Shown here piece by piece: positions 48,301 to 58,925 of a stretch of DNA of 64,000 nt (its first letter is position 1; the number at the start of each line of letters is the position of its first letter). The stretch comes from Pelomonas sp. Root1237 (lineage in GTDB: Bacteria > Pseudomonadota > Gammaproteobacteria > Burkholderiales > Burkholderiaceae_C): contig NZ_LMDK01000012.1 of assembly GCF_001425055.1 (NCBI RefSeq), positions 566,400 through 630,399 on the forward strand, read 5' to 3'. A program made the position numbers and the translations under genes. The notes beneath the pieces are model-generated. The model saw nothing but the letters and a program-made list of their open reading frames with translations, searched no databases and had not been told where the DNA came from.

Positions 48301-49312
48301 AAGCCACCAACCCCATGGCGCCGCGCACCTCGCGCAGCGTCTTGCGCGCGACGGCGCGGGCGCGCTCGGTGCCAACCTCCAGCGTCCACTGCACCTGCTG
48401 CGGGTCCAGGGCCGCAGCGCGTTCGCGCCAGGGCGCCTGCTCGCGCTGGATGGACTCGATCAACGGCTGCTTGCAGTCCAGGCAGCCGATGCTGGCCGTG
48501 CGGCAGCCGCTGTCGCAGGCGGCGCGGGTCGCGTCGTCGCTGTAGATCTGGTGCAGCGGCCAGACCGGGCAGCGCGCCGGGTCGCCGGCGTCGGTGCGGC
48601 GCACGCGCTGCGGGTCGGTCGGCATGGTGCGGATCTTGGCGGCGACAGCCTCGGGCTCGTCGCGCATCGCGATCGCGTTGTCCAGGCTCTTGCTCATCTT
48701 CTGGCCGTCCAGCCCGGGCACGCGGGCGGTCTCGGTCAGCAGGGCCTGGGGCTCGACAAAGATGGGCGCGGCCTCGGCATAGAGCCGGTTGAAGCGTCGT
48801 GCCACTTCGCGGGTCACTTCGACGTGGGCGGTCTGGTCTTCGCCCACCGGCACACCGGCAGGCTTGTAGAGCAGGATGTCGGCCGCCTGCAGCAGCGGGT
48901 AGCCCAGAAAGCCGTACGTCGCCAGTTCGGGGTCGGCGGCGACCTGATCCTTGTAGCTGGGCATGCGCGCCAGCCATGAGGACGGCGTACACATGGCCAG
49001 CAGCGTGAATAGCTCGGCGTGCTCGGGCATGCGGCTTTGCAGGAACAAGGTACAGCGCTCGGGGTCCAGTCCGGCGGCCAGCCAGTCGGTGACCATCTCG
49101 TAGACGTGGCGGGTCAGCGTCTCGCCACTCGGGCGCTGGGTGGTGAGCGCATGCCAGTCGGCGACGAAGAAGAAGCAGTCATGCGTGTCCTGCAGCCGCA
49201 CCCAGTTCTTGATAGCGCCGTGGTAGTGGCCGAGGTGCAGGGCGCCGGTCGGACGCATGCCGGAAAGCACGCGAGGGCGGCTTGGCTTGAGGTTCAGGGT
49301 GGGGTTCGACAT
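48299..49312 (-). CDS. trpS: Tryptophanyl-tRNA synthetase with C-terminal Cys cluster
   Basis: TrpRS charges tRNA-Trp. The 337-residue protein shows the HIGH-type LHLGHYHGA, the KMSKS motif in GQKMSKSLDNAI (205-209 region) and CTPSSWLARMPSYKD. In the insert after KMSKS, Cys248, Cys270, Cys277 and Cys280 form C-x21-C-x6-C-x2-C, nearly identical to the iron-sulphur cluster pattern C-x22-C-x6-C-x2-C known in Thermotoga maritima TrpRS. A further Cys266 is nearby. The start at 49312 is divergent from purN with 58 bases between. The Fe-S assignment is inference by pattern. Confidence 0.93.
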   Translation of the reverse strand: MSNPTLNLKPSRPRVLSGMRPTGALHLGHYHGAIKNWVRLQDTHDCFFFVADWHALTTQRPSGETLTRHVYEMVTDWLAAGLDPERCTLFLQSRMPEHAELFTLLAMCTPSSWLARMPSYKDQVAADPELATYGFLGYPLLQAADILLYKPAGVPVGEDQTAHVEVTREVARRFNRLYAEAAPIFVEPQALLTETARVPGLDGQKMSKSLDNAIAMRDEPEAVAAKIRTMPTDPQRVRRTDAGDPARCPVWPLHQIYSDDATRAACDSGCRTASIGCLDCKQPLIESIQREQAPWRERAAALDPQQVQWTLEVGTERARAVARKTLREVRGAMGLVA

Positions 49313-49370
49313 GGGGCGCGGATTGTCGTTCAAGGGGCGATCGGTCAGCCGCCCCCTAAACTGCCGCCCC

Positions 49371-50003
49371 ATGAAGAGGTTGGTGATTCTGATTTCGGGG
49401 CGCGGCTCCAACATGGAGGCCATCGTGAAGGCCTGCCAAGCCGAGGGCTGGCCCGCCGAGGTGGCCGCCGTCATCAGCAACCGGCCCGATGCGGGCGGCC
49501 TGCAGTTCGCGGTTGAGCATGGCGTTGCTACCGCCGTCGTCGATCACAAGACCTATGCCAGCCGTGAGGACTTCGATGCCGAGCTGGCCCGCGTCATCGA
49601 CAGCTTCGCACCTGACCTCGTCGTCCTCGCCGGCTTCATGCGTATCCTGACGCCCGGCTTCACGGCGCGCTACGCCCGCCGCATGCTCAACATCCACCCG
49701 TCGCTGCTGCCGGCCTTCACCGGGCTGCACACCCATGAGCGAGCGCTGGAGATGGGCTGCAAGGTCGCCGGCGTGACGGTGCATTTCGTCACCGCCGAGC
49801 TGGACCATGGCGCCATCGTCATGCAGGCGGTCGTGCCGGTGCTGCCTGGCGACGACGCGAAGACGCTGTCGGCCCGCGTGCTGACGGCCGAGCACCGCAT
49901 CTATCCGCAGTCGGTGCGCTGGTTTGTCGAAGATGCGCTGGCGTGGGATGGTGAGCGCGTCACTCACCGCGACGGTGCGGCTCAGCAGTTGCTGCTCAGC
50001 TGA
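49371..50003 (+). CDS. purN: Phosphoribosylglycinamide formyltransferase
   Basis: PurN transfers a formyl group from 10-formyl-tetrahydrofolate in purine synthesis. The 210-residue protein has RLVILISGRGSNMEAI, LAGFMRILTPGF, the active-site NIHPSLLPAF and the Asp in VTAELDHGAIVMQ. The start at 49371 is chosen because it gives the typical MKRLVILISGRGSN; a longer upstream frame would overlap trpS in antisense. The 3' end overlaps the convergent DUF1345 gene by eight bases. Confidence 0.96.
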   Translation: MKRLVILISGRGSNMEAIVKACQAEGWPAEVAAVISNRPDAGGLQFAVEHGVATAVVDHKTYASREDFDAELARVIDSFAPDLVVLAGFMRILTPGFTARYARRMLNIHPSLLPAFTGLHTHERALEMGCKVAGVTVHFVTAELDHGAIVMQAVVPVLPGDDAKTLSARVLTAEHRIYPQSVRWFVEDALAWDGERVTHRDGAAQQLLLS

Positions 50004-50649
50004 TCAGCCCGGCGAGGATATTGACGGTCAACGCCAGCACGCCGGTGTTGAAGACGAAGGCCAGCAGGCCTTGAACCAGCACGAGGCGGCGCATGGCGCG
50101 CGAGCTGACGCTGACGTCCGAGGTCTGCGACGTGGCCGCCACGGTGATCGAGAAGTACAGGAAGTCGCCGTAGTCGGGCGGTCCTTCGTCGTCGCCCGGG
50201 AACTCCAACCCGTGCGCGGCCTTGCCCCCGCCGTGGTACAGGCTCGCGTAGGCGATGCCGAATTCCACCGGCAGCAGCAGCCAGGAGCTGCAGACCGTGG
50301 CAATGGCGAAGGCGAGCGTCAAACCGTTGGCGGTATGGGCTTGCTTGGCCGAACCCAGTTCCAGCGCAATGGCGCCAAAGCTGGCCAGCGCCCCGCCAAC
50401 GGCCAGCAGCAGCATGACGGGCAGGCCTTCGGTCAGCTGGCTGGCGCGCTGCTGCACATTCACCGAGCCCGCGCGGCCCAGCATCATCCAAAGCGCCAGC
50501 GGCAGATAGATCCACAGCGTGAAGTCCCACCCCAGCAGCAGGCGCGTGGTCAGCGGCACAGCGCCTGGCCACAACGCAGCCAGCGTGCTGCCGATCAGGA
50601 TGGACAACAGCAGCCGGGGGCGCAGGCGCAGCTGGGTCCAGAGATTCAT
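49996..50649 (-). CDS. DUF1345 membrane protein
   Basis: The 217-residue protein has about five hydrophobic helices and the family features WDFTLWIYLPLALWM, FGIAYASLYHGGG and DYGDFLYFSITVAATSQTSDV. The last, with its polar segment, resembles an ion-pathway loop. The function is unknown; members look like small channel or transport proteins. It is convergent with purN (8-base overlap). The gene at 50685 begins 35 bases away on the other strand. Confidence 0.85.
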   Translation of the reverse strand: MNLWTQLRLRPRLLLSILIGSTLAALWPGAVPLTTRLLLGWDFTLWIYLPLALWMMLGRAGSVNVQQRASQLTEGLPVMLLLAVGGALASFGAIALELGSAKQAHTANGLTLAFAIATVCSSWLLLPVEFGIAYASLYHGGGKAAHGLEFPGDDEGPPDYGDFLYFSITVAATSQTSDVSVSSRAMRRLVLVQGLLAFVFNTGVLALTVNILAGLIS

Positions 50650-50684
50650 GCGGCAAGGAGCAGGGCGCTTGGGATAATGGGGCG

Positions 50685-51947
50685 ATGCATCCTAATGCCC
50701 TCCTGGAGTTGAGCGCCGAGCTGATCGCGGTCGTCAACCAGCTCGAAGCGCCGGCCGACTCCACCGTCTCCGCCTTCTTTCGTCAACACAAGAACCTCGG
50801 CCAGCGCGAGCGCGCCTGCCTCGCCGAGACGGTCTACGCGCTGTTGCGCGAGCGAATCAAGTTCCAGAACCTGGCCCAGAGCGGCAGCGGCTCCATGCAC
50901 CGCCGCCTGGCCATGTTGGCCTGGCGCGGCAATGCCGCTTTCCTGCGTGGGGCCCTCAGCCCGCAGGAGCAGCATTGGCTGGAGCAGGTCCAGGCCATCG
51001 ACCCGATGAGCCTGGCGTCCAAGATGCGCCACAACATGCCCGAATGGCTGGCCGAGCCGCTGCTGGCCCGGCTGGGCGAGGAAGAGTTCTGGAAGCTCGC
51101 CACCTCACTGAACGAGGCTGCGCCGCTGGACCTGCGGGTCAACGCTCTCAAGTTCAAGCGCGAGGAGGCCCAGGAGCAACTCAAGGCCGCCGGCATTGAC
51201 GCCGTGCCCACGCCGTATTCACCGCTGGGCCTGCGCATCGATGGCAAGCCGGCGCTGCAAAAGCTGGAGCTGTTCACCAGCGGTGGCATCGAGGTACAGG
51301 ACGAAGGCAGCCAGTTGCTGGCCCTGCTGCTGGCGCCCAAGCGTGGCGAGATGGTGGTGGACTTCTGCGCCGGCGCCGGCGGCAAGACCCTGGCCCTGGG
51401 CGCAGCCATGCGCAACACAGGTCGGCTCTATGCCTTCGACACCTCCGGCCACCGGTTGACGGCGATGAAGCCGCGCCTGGCGCGCAGCGGCCTGTCCAAC
51501 GTCTATCCGGCCCAGATTGCCCATGAGCGCGACGACCGCATCAAGCGCCTGGCCGGCAAGATCGACCGCGTGCTGGTCGACGCGCCCTGTTCCGGCCTGG
51601 GCACGCTGCGCCGCAACCCCGACCTGAAATGGCGCCAGTCGCCCCAGGGGGTGGCTGAACTGCAGGCCAAGCAGCGCGCCATCCTGGCCAGCGCCGCCCG
51701 TCTGGTGAAGCCGGGAGGCCGGCTGGTTTATGCGACCTGCAGCCTGCTGGATGCCGAGAACGAGGTCATCGCGGCCGAGTTTGCCGCCGCCCATCCCGAC
51801 TTCAAGCCGCTCGCCGCGGGAGAGGCGCTTGCCAAGGCCCAGGTTGAACGCTCCGATGAAGTCGTGGAAAACGGCGCACTCCGGTTGTGGCCTCACCGAC
51901 ACGCCACAGACGGGTTTTTTGCTGTCGCATGGGAAAGGTCGGCCTGA
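50685..51947 (+). CDS. RsmB-type RNA (cytosine-5)-methyltransferase
   Basis: The 420-residue protein has an N-terminal NusB-like region (about 1-130) and a SAM methyltransferase domain. Motif I is VVDFCAGAGGKTLALG, the two catalytic Cys lie in VDAPCSGLGTLRRNPDLKW and YATCSLLDAENE, and the IDPMSLASKMRHNMPEWL opening is typical. It methylates a cytosine of ribosomal RNA (RsmB position 967 or a related site). The start is the ATG at 50685. The name RsmB is likely but RsmF-like enzymes share these motifs. Confidence 0.9.
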   Translation: MHPNALLELSAELIAVVNQLEAPADSTVSAFFRQHKNLGQRERACLAETVYALLRERIKFQNLAQSGSGSMHRRLAMLAWRGNAAFLRGALSPQEQHWLEQVQAIDPMSLASKMRHNMPEWLAEPLLARLGEEEFWKLATSLNEAAPLDLRVNALKFKREEAQEQLKAAGIDAVPTPYSPLGLRIDGKPALQKLELFTSGGIEVQDEGSQLLALLLAPKRGEMVVDFCAGAGGKTLALGAAMRNTGRLYAFDTSGHRLTAMKPRLARSGLSNVYPAQIAHERDDRIKRLAGKIDRVLVDAPCSGLGTLRRNPDLKWRQSPQGVAELQAKQRAILASAARLVKPGGRLVYATCSLLDAENEVIAAEFAAAHPDFKPLAAGEALAKAQVERSDEVVENGALRLWPHRHATDGFFAVAWERSA

Positions 51948-52006
51948 CGCAGGTCAAAGAACGCGTCGATTCGCACGTCACCGCCTGAATACGGTGCAGC
52001 AAACCC

Positions 52007-52034
52007 CTTGAATTTGGGGGCTCTCCTCTACAAT
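52007..52034 (+). promoter_or_regulatory. Possible promoter of the desaturase gene
   Basis: CTTGAA (52007-52012) and TACAAT (52029-52034) are separated by 16 bases; the -10 matches the consensus in five of six positions. The gene starts 44 bases downstream. The CCCC-N8-GGGG dyad overlapping the -35 (52004-52019) is a possible regulator site. Confidence 0.5.
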
Positions 52035-52077
52035 TGACATTCCTTTGCATGGCCGCTGTGGCCGAGGTCTTGGACGC

Positions 52078-53289
52078 ATGAACGACATCCTGAACGCGCT
52101 GATGAACTGGCTGGCCGATGGCCTGTTGGGTTTCAGTGCTTGGCAATTAGTGATCTTTACGCTGGTTGTGACCCATATCACGATCGCTTCGGTCACGATC
52201 TTCCTGCATCGCGCACAGGCTCACCGCTCGCTGGATCTCGGTCCCATCCCCTCGCATTTCTTCCGCTTCTGGCTCTGGCTGACGACGGGCATGGTCACCC
52301 GCGAATGGGTTGCCATCCACCGCAAGCACCACGCCAAGTGCGAAACCGAGGAAGACCCGCACAGCCCGCAGACCCGCGGCCTGAAGAAGGTGCTGGCCGA
52401 AGGCGCTGAGCTGTACCGCACCGAGGCCAAGAATGCCGAGACGATTGCCAAGTACAGCCGCGGCACGCCCGAGGACTGGATCGAGCGCAACCTGTACACC
52501 AAGTACAGCTGGCAGGGCGTCGCGCTGCTGCTGATCGTCAACATGGCGCTGTTCGGTGCCATTGGCGCCACCATTTGGGCCATCCAGATGATCTGGATTC
52601 CAATATGGGCTGCCGGCGTCATCAATGGCATCGGCCACTACTGGGGTTATCGCAATTTCGAAGCACCCGACGCGTCGACCAATCTGACGCCTTGGACGCT
52701 GATCGTTGGCGGCGAAGAACTGCACAACAATCACCACACCTACCCGACGTCCGCCAAGTTCTCGGTCAAGCCCTACGAGTTCGACATTGGCTGGATGTAT
52801 ATCCGTGGCCTGGAAATGCTGGGCATGGCCAAGGTCCGCAAGACGGCACCCAAGTTGAGCCTGGGTGAAATCAAGCCGGCCGACGCGCGCACGCTCGAGG
52901 CACTGATCGCCAATCGCTACGAAGTCATGGCCAGCTATGCCCGTGACATGAAAGCGGCCTGCGCCGCCGAATTGGCCAAGATCAAGGCCGAGGGCGGCAA
53001 GCACAGCGCGCGGTTTGAGGAGTTCAAGCAGGCCCAACGCTGGCTGCACCGCGACCAGGAGCGCATCCCGGTCGCCGTGCACGGCGACCTCGCGAATGCC
53101 CGCGCTGCTAGCCCGGTCATCGACAAGCTGGTGACCATGCGGGAGGAACTGCGCCAGATGTGGACGCGCACGAATGTGTCGGCCGAGCAACTGGTCGCCG
53201 ACTTGCAGGCCTGGTGCCGCCGCGCCGAGGAGAGTGGTATTGCCGAACTGCAGGCCTTCTCGATGCGCTTGCGCGCTGCTCACACCTGA
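52078..53289 (+). CDS. Membrane acyl-CoA/lipid desaturase
   Basis: The 403-residue integral membrane desaturase has three histidine boxes: HRAQAHRS near residue 44, HRKHHAKC near 84 and HNNHHTYP near 224, carrying the eight His that bind the di-iron centre. Four hydrophobic helices flank them. The C-terminal 140 residues are a soluble, helical extension (KAACAAELAKIKAEGGK; EELRQMWTRTNV) longer than in simple delta-9 enzymes. It should insert a double bond in a fatty acyl chain and so control membrane fluidity. The ATG at 52078 follows GTCTTGGAC. A terminator follows the stop. Confidence 0.93.
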   Translation: MNDILNALMNWLADGLLGFSAWQLVIFTLVVTHITIASVTIFLHRAQAHRSLDLGPIPSHFFRFWLWLTTGMVTREWVAIHRKHHAKCETEEDPHSPQTRGLKKVLAEGAELYRTEAKNAETIAKYSRGTPEDWIERNLYTKYSWQGVALLLIVNMALFGAIGATIWAIQMIWIPIWAAGVINGIGHYWGYRNFEAPDASTNLTPWTLIVGGEELHNNHHTYPTSAKFSVKPYEFDIGWMYIRGLEMLGMAKVRKTAPKLSLGEIKPADARTLEALIANRYEVMASYARDMKAACAAELAKIKAEGGKHSARFEEFKQAQRWLHRDQERIPVAVHGDLANARAASPVIDKLVTMREELRQMWTRTNVSAEQLVADLQAWCRRAEESGIAELQAFSMRLRAAHT

Positions 53290-53307
53290 GCTTTGGTTTC
53301 CTGAAGT

Positions 53308-53335
53308 AAAGGGCGCCCCGTCGGGCGCCCTTTTT
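53308..53335 (+). terminator. Intrinsic terminator of the desaturase gene
   Basis: AAAGGGCGCCC pairs with GGGCGCCCTTT around CGTC, followed by more T. It lies 19 bases past the stop. Confidence 0.92.
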
Positions 53336-53391
53336 CTTGGGCTGGCCTAGACTTGACGTATGCAGTCGCTGATTTGCTTAGGAGGCTTGCC

Positions 53392-53877
53392 ATGAAATAC
53401 CGCTGGATTGCCGTTGCCCTGTTCGCCCTGGCCGCCACCGCGCGCGCCGATGTGCAGGTGAATTTCATCGGTTCCGAGAAGTTCTCGGACATCAAGGACA
53501 ACAACGGCTTCCGCCAGCCCGAGGTGCTGAAGGACATCGAAGCCTATCTTGTCGAGCAGGTCGGCAAGCGCCTTCCGGGCCGGGATGTGCGGATCAACGT
53601 GACCGACGTGGATCTGGCCGGCGAGGTCGAGCCGTTCGGCCGCCGCATGCAATGGCTGCGCGTCATGCGCACCGTCACACTGCCGTCCATCGCCTTCAAC
53701 TACGAAGTACGAGAGGGCGAAAAGGTCGTCCGGCAGGGCGAGGTCAAGCTGCGTGACATGAACTACCAGGACGGCTTCAATGGCTATTCAAGTGGGGACA
53801 CGCTGCGCTATGAGAAGCGCATGCTTGATCGCTGGTTCAAGCAGGAGTTTGGCGCCACAGTGACCGCGGCGCGCTGA
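53392..53877 (+). CDS. Exported DUF3016 protein
   Basis: The 161-residue protein has a signal peptide (MKYRWIAVALFALAATARA), then the DUF3016 features VQVNFIGSEKFSDIKDN, INVTDVDLAGEVEPFG and LRYEKRMLDRWFKQEF. It is predicted periplasmic; the role is unknown. The start at 53392 has AGGAGG at suitable distance; an in-frame ATG 13 codons earlier is not preceded by a ribosome site. A bidirectional terminator separates it from the convergent rpmG. Confidence 0.85.
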   Translation: MKYRWIAVALFALAATARADVQVNFIGSEKFSDIKDNNGFRQPEVLKDIEAYLVEQVGKRLPGRDVRINVTDVDLAGEVEPFGRRMQWLRVMRTVTLPSIAFNYEVREGEKVVRQGEVKLRDMNYQDGFNGYSSGDTLRYEKRMLDRWFKQEFGATVTAAR

Positions 53878-53900
53878 AGCTGCCCGGTCAGAGGACGCAA

Positions 53901-53934
53901 AAAACCCGCCAGCGTTGCCGCTTGGCGGGTTTTG
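53901..53934. terminator. Bidirectional terminator between DUF3016 gene and rpmG
   Basis: AAAACCCGCCAGCG pairs with CGCTTGGCGGGTTTT (one bulged T), with A-runs on the left and T-runs on the right, so it can end transcription from both sides. Confidence 0.9.
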
Positions 53935-53976
53935 TTTTGCTTGCTTGCGTGCGTTGGCGGCTCGCGCCGCCATTCA

Positions 53977-54147
53977 TCACTTCAGCTTGATTTCCTTGTA
54001 CAGGACGTGCTTGCGCGCCTTGGGGTCGAATTTCATGAATTCGAGCTTTTCGGGCGTGGTCTTCTTGTTCTTGTTCGTCGTGTAAAAGTGGCCGGTGCCC
54101 GCAGTGGACTCCAGCTTGATCTTTTCGCGGCCGCCTTTGGATGCCAT
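53977..54147 (-). CDS. rpmG: 50S ribosomal protein L33
   Basis: The 56-residue protein [20 protein letters not shown] ends in [13 protein letters not shown], the canonical proteobacterial L33. It lacks the zinc-ribbon Cys, so it is the Cys-minus type usual for Gram-negative bacteria. The start ATG is 34 bases after the rpmB stop, the standard rpmB-rpmG operon. Confidence 0.96.
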   Translation of the reverse strand: MASKGGREKIKLESTAGTGHFYTTNKNKKTTPEKLEFMKFDPKARKHVLYKEIKLK

Positions 54148-54181
54148 GGTCGTATTCCTTCAGTAGGTCAGTGAGCGACGA

Positions 54182-54415
54182 TCAGAGCGCGCCCTTGGCG
54201 CGCAGATCGGCGACGACTTGGTCAATGCCGACCTTGTCGATCAAACGCAGAGCGGCATTCGTGATGCGCAGGCGAATCCAGCGATTTTCCGATTCCACCC
54301 AGAAACGGCGGTATTGCAGGTTCGGCAGGAACCGACGCTTGGTTTTGTTGTTGGCGTGGGAAACGTTGTTCCCGACCATGGGCTTCTTGCCCGTGACTTG
54401 ACAGACGCGTGCCAT
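54182..54415 (-). CDS. rpmB: 50S ribosomal protein L28
   Basis: The 77-residue protein begins [20 protein letters not shown] and has the conserved [11 protein letters not shown] and [16 protein letters not shown]. It is the first gene of the rpmB-rpmG operon. The start at 54415 is preceded by GGAG (minus strand); a longer upstream frame is not conserved. Confidence 0.96.
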   Translation of the reverse strand: MARVCQVTGKKPMVGNNVSHANNKTKRRFLPNLQYRRFWVESENRWIRLRITNAALRLIDKVGIDQVVADLRAKGAL

Positions 54416-54601
54416 GACGCTTCTCCGGTTTGACTTCTTTGACCAGCCGCCCGAACTTTTCGAGCGGCCCTTTGACCGCATATGCCTGCTAATCCTCAGG
54501 CGAAATTCTTTCGAATCAACGCTTTGGATGCGGTCCATCCAGCAGGCAAGCCGGCGAGTGTAGCGGAAAACCCGCGGACCAGGAAGGCCGTGCTACGCCT
54601 T
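54416..54601. other. Non-coding stretch upstream of rpmB
   Basis: Together with the repeat at 54602 this forms a 322-base gap between trxB and rpmB. On the minus strand it should hold the rpmB promoter; the AT-richer segment around 54500-54525 (GTTGATTC, AATTTCG and GGATTAG) is a candidate, but no consensus is strong. I see no ORF. Confidence 0.4.
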
Positions 54602-54737
54602 CCGGGCCGAGCGCTGGGCCGCTCCCGAGCCGGCCCGTCGGGCGATGTGCTCGCGGCTCGATGCCGAGAGCATCGCAGTCCCCTCGGGGGACCGGCTGGA
54701 CCCGCCCGCGTTCAGTGGGGCGAGACCGGACGAGGGG

Positions 54738-54740
<3 letters not shown>
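54602..54740 (-). repeat. Dispersed GC-rich intergenic repeat, full copy B
   Basis: On the minus strand this copy begins within the trxB stop codon (TGACCCCTCGTCC) and runs about 139 bases. It matches copy A (44931-45068) in nearly all blocks, including CTGAACGCGGGC, CCAGCCGGTCCCCCGAGGGG, GAGCACATCGCCC and CGCTCGGCCCG. Same orientation relative to the upstream gene as copy A. Confidence 0.85.
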
Positions 54741-55718
<978 letters not shown>

Positions 55719-55861
55719 TTAACGGCTCGCAAGGTAGTCTTAGGGGTGAAAACCCCGGCCTTACCCGATGCGGAGAAGCCCGCCGCGTGTGCACAATGCA
55801 CGCCATTTTAGGCAGGCGCATTTCTTGCCGCTTGCCTGGGGCCCAAACCTGGAGACTGCAT

Positions 55862-56530
55862 ATGGCGATGATTTCCAACCTCGACCTGATCCGCCGTGTT
55901 CCGCTGTTCTCGATGCTGACCACCGATCAGGCCCAATCCATCGCCGACAGCGTCGTCAAGCGCCGCTTCAAGCGCGGCGAACTGATCGTCGAGCAGGGCA
56001 CCAAGTCCAACGCCCTCTTCATCCTGCTCAACGGCCGTGCCCGCGTGCTGACGGCCGACCACCGCGGCCGCGAGGTCATTCTGGCCGTGCTGCAGTCGGG
56101 CGACTACGTGGGCGAGATGAGCCTCATCGACAACGAGCCCCACTCGGCCACGGTGCGCGCCGAGGTGCAGACCGACATGCTGGTGCTCGGCCGCCTGGAG
56201 TTCGCGCGCTGCCTGCCCGAGAGCAGCAGCCTCTCCTACGGCATCCTGCGCGGGCTGGTGGCGCGCTTGCGCAATGCCGACCGGCAGATCGAGTCGCTCG
56301 CGCTGCTTGACGTCTATGGCCGCGTGGCGCGCACGCTGCTGGACATGTCCGAGGACGAGAAGGGCATCAAGCTGATCCGCGGCAAGGTTTCGCGCCAGGA
56401 CATGGCCAAGGTCGTGGGTGCCTCGCGCGAGATGGTCAGCCGGGTCATGAAGGATCTGGAAGAGCGCGGCGTCATTGAAACGCTTGAGAACGGTTCGGTG
56501 GTCATCAAGGAACGGCTGACCCACGATTGA
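55862..56530 (+). CDS. Crp/Fnr-family transcriptional regulator
   Basis: The 222-residue protein has an N-terminal cyclic-nucleotide-binding-like domain ([48 protein letters not shown]) and a Crp winged helix ([29 protein letters not shown]). It lacks the Fnr Cys cluster. The GEMSLID and the RxxA segment are close to the cAMP-pocket pattern, so cAMP or another small ligand may be bound. The start ATG at 55862 follows GGAG; an upstream in-frame ATG is disfavoured. ftsK begins 16 bases downstream. Confidence 0.9.
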   Translation: MAMISNLDLIRRVPLFSMLTTDQAQSIADSVVKRRFKRGELIVEQGTKSNALFILLNGRARVLTADHRGREVILAVLQSGDYVGEMSLIDNEPHSATVRAEVQTDMLVLGRLEFARCLPESSSLSYGILRGLVARLRNADRQIESLALLDVYGRVARTLLDMSEDEKGIKLIRGKVSRQDMAKVVGASREMVSRVMKDLEERGVIETLENGSVVIKERLTHD

Positions 56531-56546
56531 CAGCGACAATGCGGGG

Positions 56547-58925
56547 ATGAGTTTTCCCCTCGGTTCCCTGCTGGGCGGTGACGATGCCGCCGGCGAACCC
56601 GCCGCTCCCGCCAAACCCACCCGCCGCCAGACGCCCAAGCGCGAAGTGGCCCCGCCGTCAGCCGCCTCGCGGCTGCTGCGCACGCCCCTGTGGCTGGCGC
56701 TGACGGCCCTGCTGCTCGCGCTGCTCGTGCTGGCGATGGCGACGCACGACCTGCGCGACGCTGCCTTCAGCACCAGCGGCCAGCGAGACCTCGTCGGCAA
56801 CCGCGTTGGCAGCTTTGGCGCCTGGTTATCGGACGGCCTGCTGTTCCTGTTCGGCTTTTCCGCCTGGTGGTTGCCGCTGCTGGCCCTGCGCGGCTGGCTG
56901 CGCAGCCTGGCCGGGCTGTTGCGCCATGACGTGGACCCCGTGCTGCGCTGGAGCCAGCGCGCGCGGTTCTGGGCTGGCATCGTGCTGCTCATCGGCGCGA
57001 GTTGCGCGCTGGAGTGGAGCCGCCTCTATGCCCTCGAGGCGCGCCTGCCCGGCCATGCCGGCGGCCTGGTCGGCTATGCGCTCGGGCCCCTGGGTATGAG
57101 GGGCCTGGGCTTTGCCGGCTCCGGCGTTGTCTGGATCGTGCTGCTGCTGACCGGCATGGCCTGGGCATTCCGCTTCTCCTGGGGGCATCTGGCGGAGCGC
57201 ATCGGTGAGCGTATCGAGCAGTTGCGCGAGAAGCGCATCGAGCAGCGCGAGATGAAGGCCGATCAGAAGGCCGGTGAGCAGGCGGTGAAGGAGCGCGAGC
57301 AGGAGGTCGAGGTCGAGCGCCAGATCGAGCGCCAGGTCGAAGCCGACCATGCGCCGCTGGTCATCGAGGCGCCGGTCGTCGAGGTGCCCCAGTCCACGCG
57401 GGTGGCCAAGGAGCGCCAGCAGACGTTGTTCGTCGACGCCGGCGACGCCAAGCTCCCGCAAGTTGACTTGCTGGACGCCGCACCCGGCCGCCAGGAGACG
57501 GTCACGCCTGAATCGCTGGAAATGACCAGCCGCCTCATCGAGAAGAAGCTGCGCGACTTCGGCGTCGAGGTGCATGTGGTCGCCGCATCCCCCGGCCCGG
57601 TCATCACGCGCTATGAGATCGAACCGGCCACCGGTGTGAAGGGCTCGCAGATCGTCGGCCTCGCCAAGGACCTGGCGCGCTCCTTGAGCCTCGTGTCCAT
57701 CCGCGTCGTCGAGACCATCCCGGGCAAGAACTACATGGCGCTGGAGCTGCCCAACGCGCGCCGCCAGACCATCCGCCTGTCCGAAATCCTCGGCTCGCAG
57801 GTCTACGCGGACGCGTCGTCCCAGCTGACCATGGGCCTGGGCAAGGACATCGTCGGCCTGCCCATCGTCGCCGACCTTGCCAAGATGCCGCATTGCCTCG
57901 TGGCCGGCACGACCGGTTCGGGCAAGTCAGTGGGCATCAACGCGATGATCCTCAGCCTGCTCTACAAGGCCGAGGCCCGTGATGTGCGCCTCATCCTCAT
58001 CGACCCCAAGATGCTGGAGATGAGCGTCTACGAAGGCATCCCGCATCTGCTGGCACCGGTCGTGACGGACATGAAGCAGGCCAGCAATGCGCTGAACTGG
58101 TGCGTTGGCGAGATGGAGCGGCGCTACAAGCTCATGTCCAAGATGGGCGTGCGCAACCTCGCCGGCTACAACAAGAAGATCGACGAGGCCAAGGCCAACG
58201 GCATCAGCATTCCGAATCCGTTCGCGCTGAACAACGAAGAACCCGAACCGCTGGAGCGCCTGCCGTTCATCGTCGTCGTCATCGACGAACTGGCCGACCT
58301 GATGATGGTCGTCGGCAAGAAGATCGAGGAACTGATCGCTCGCCTGGCGCAGAAGGCGCGCGCGGCCGGCATCCACCTGATCCTGGCCACGCAGCGGCCG
58401 TCGGTGGACGTCATCACCGGTCTCATCAAGGCCAACATCCCGACCCGCCTGTCCTTCCAGGTCAGCTCCAAGATCGACAGCCGCACCATCCTCGACCAGA
58501 TGGGCGCCGAGGCGCTGCTTGGCATGGGCGACATGCTCTACATGCCCTCGGGCACCGGCCTGCCCATCCGCGTGCATGGCGCCTTTGTCAGCGACGACGA
58601 GGTGCACCGCGTTGTGGAGTACATCAAGTCCCAGGGTGAACCCAATTACATCGAAGGCATTCTCGAAGGTGGCGTGCTCGACGGCATCGACGGCGAGGCG
58701 CCGGCGCCGGGCGAGGCCGGCGGTGAGCAAGACCCCATGTACGACCAGGCCGTGGCTATCGTCCTACAACATCGCAAGGCTTCCATCTCGCTGGTGCAAC
58801 GCCATCTGCGCATAGGCTACAACCGCGCCGCGCGGCTGCTGGAGCAGATGGAAAACTCCGGCCTCGTTGGCGCGCTGGCATCCAACGGCAGCCGTGAACT
58901 GATCATTCCTAAACGAGACGAATGA
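56547..58925 (+). CDS. ftsK: DNA translocase FtsK
   Basis: FtsK pumps chromosome ends through the division septum and activates XerCD recombination. The 792-residue protein has about four N-terminal helices (47-220) and a Glu/Arg/Lys-rich linker ([20 protein letters not shown]). The motor has Walker [17 protein letters not shown] and Walker [15 protein letters not shown], plus [19 protein letters not shown]. The C-terminal gamma winged helix ([36 protein letters not shown]) recognises KOPS. The linker is short relative to E. coli. The stop overlaps the lolA start (ATGA, 58922-58925). Confidence 0.96.
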   Translation: MSFPLGSLLGGDDAAGEPAAPAKPTRRQTPKREVAPPSAASRLLRTPLWLALTALLLALLVLAMATHDLRDAAFSTSGQRDLVGNRVGSFGAWLSDGLLFLFGFSAWWLPLLALRGWLRSLAGLLRHDVDPVLRWSQRARFWAGIVLLIGASCALEWSRLYALEARLPGHAGGLVGYALGPLGMRGLGFAGSGVVWIVLLLTGMAWAFRFSWGHLAERIGERIEQLREKRIEQREMKADQKAGEQAVKEREQEVEVERQIERQVEADHAPLVIEAPVVEVPQSTRVAKERQQTLFVDAGDAKLPQVDLLDAAPGRQETVTPESLEMTSRLIEKKLRDFGVEVHVVAASPGPVITRYEIEPATGVKGSQIVGLAKDLARSLSLVSIRVVETIPGKNYMALELPNARRQTIRLSEILGSQVYADASSQLTMGLGKDIVGLPIVADLAKMPHCLVAGTTGSGKSVGINAMILSLLYKAEARDVRLILIDPKMLEMSVYEGIPHLLAPVVTDMKQASNALNWCVGEMERRYKLMSKMGVRNLAGYNKKIDEAKANGISIPNPFALNNEEPEPLERLPFIVVVIDELADLMMVVGKKIEELIARLAQKARAAGIHLILATQRPSVDVITGLIKANIPTRLSFQVSSKIDSRTILDQMGAEALLGMGDMLYMPSGTGLPIRVHGAFVSDDEVHRVVEYIKSQGEPNYIEGILEGGVLDGIDGEAPAPGEAGGEQDPMYDQAVAIVLQHRKASISLVQRHLRIGYNRAARLLEQMENSGLVGALASNGSRELIIPKRDE

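Noticed and set aside
48201-48992. N-terminal extension of the DUF3717-DUF1289 protein to an ATG at 48992
   Set aside because: The extension lies on the same strand inside trpS in another frame and crosses the repeat; its composition is shadow-like.
54416-54601. tRNA or small RNA gene in the trxB-rpmB gap
   Set aside because: No cloverleaf, CCA end or terminator-backed hairpin could be found in this gap or in any other intergenic region.
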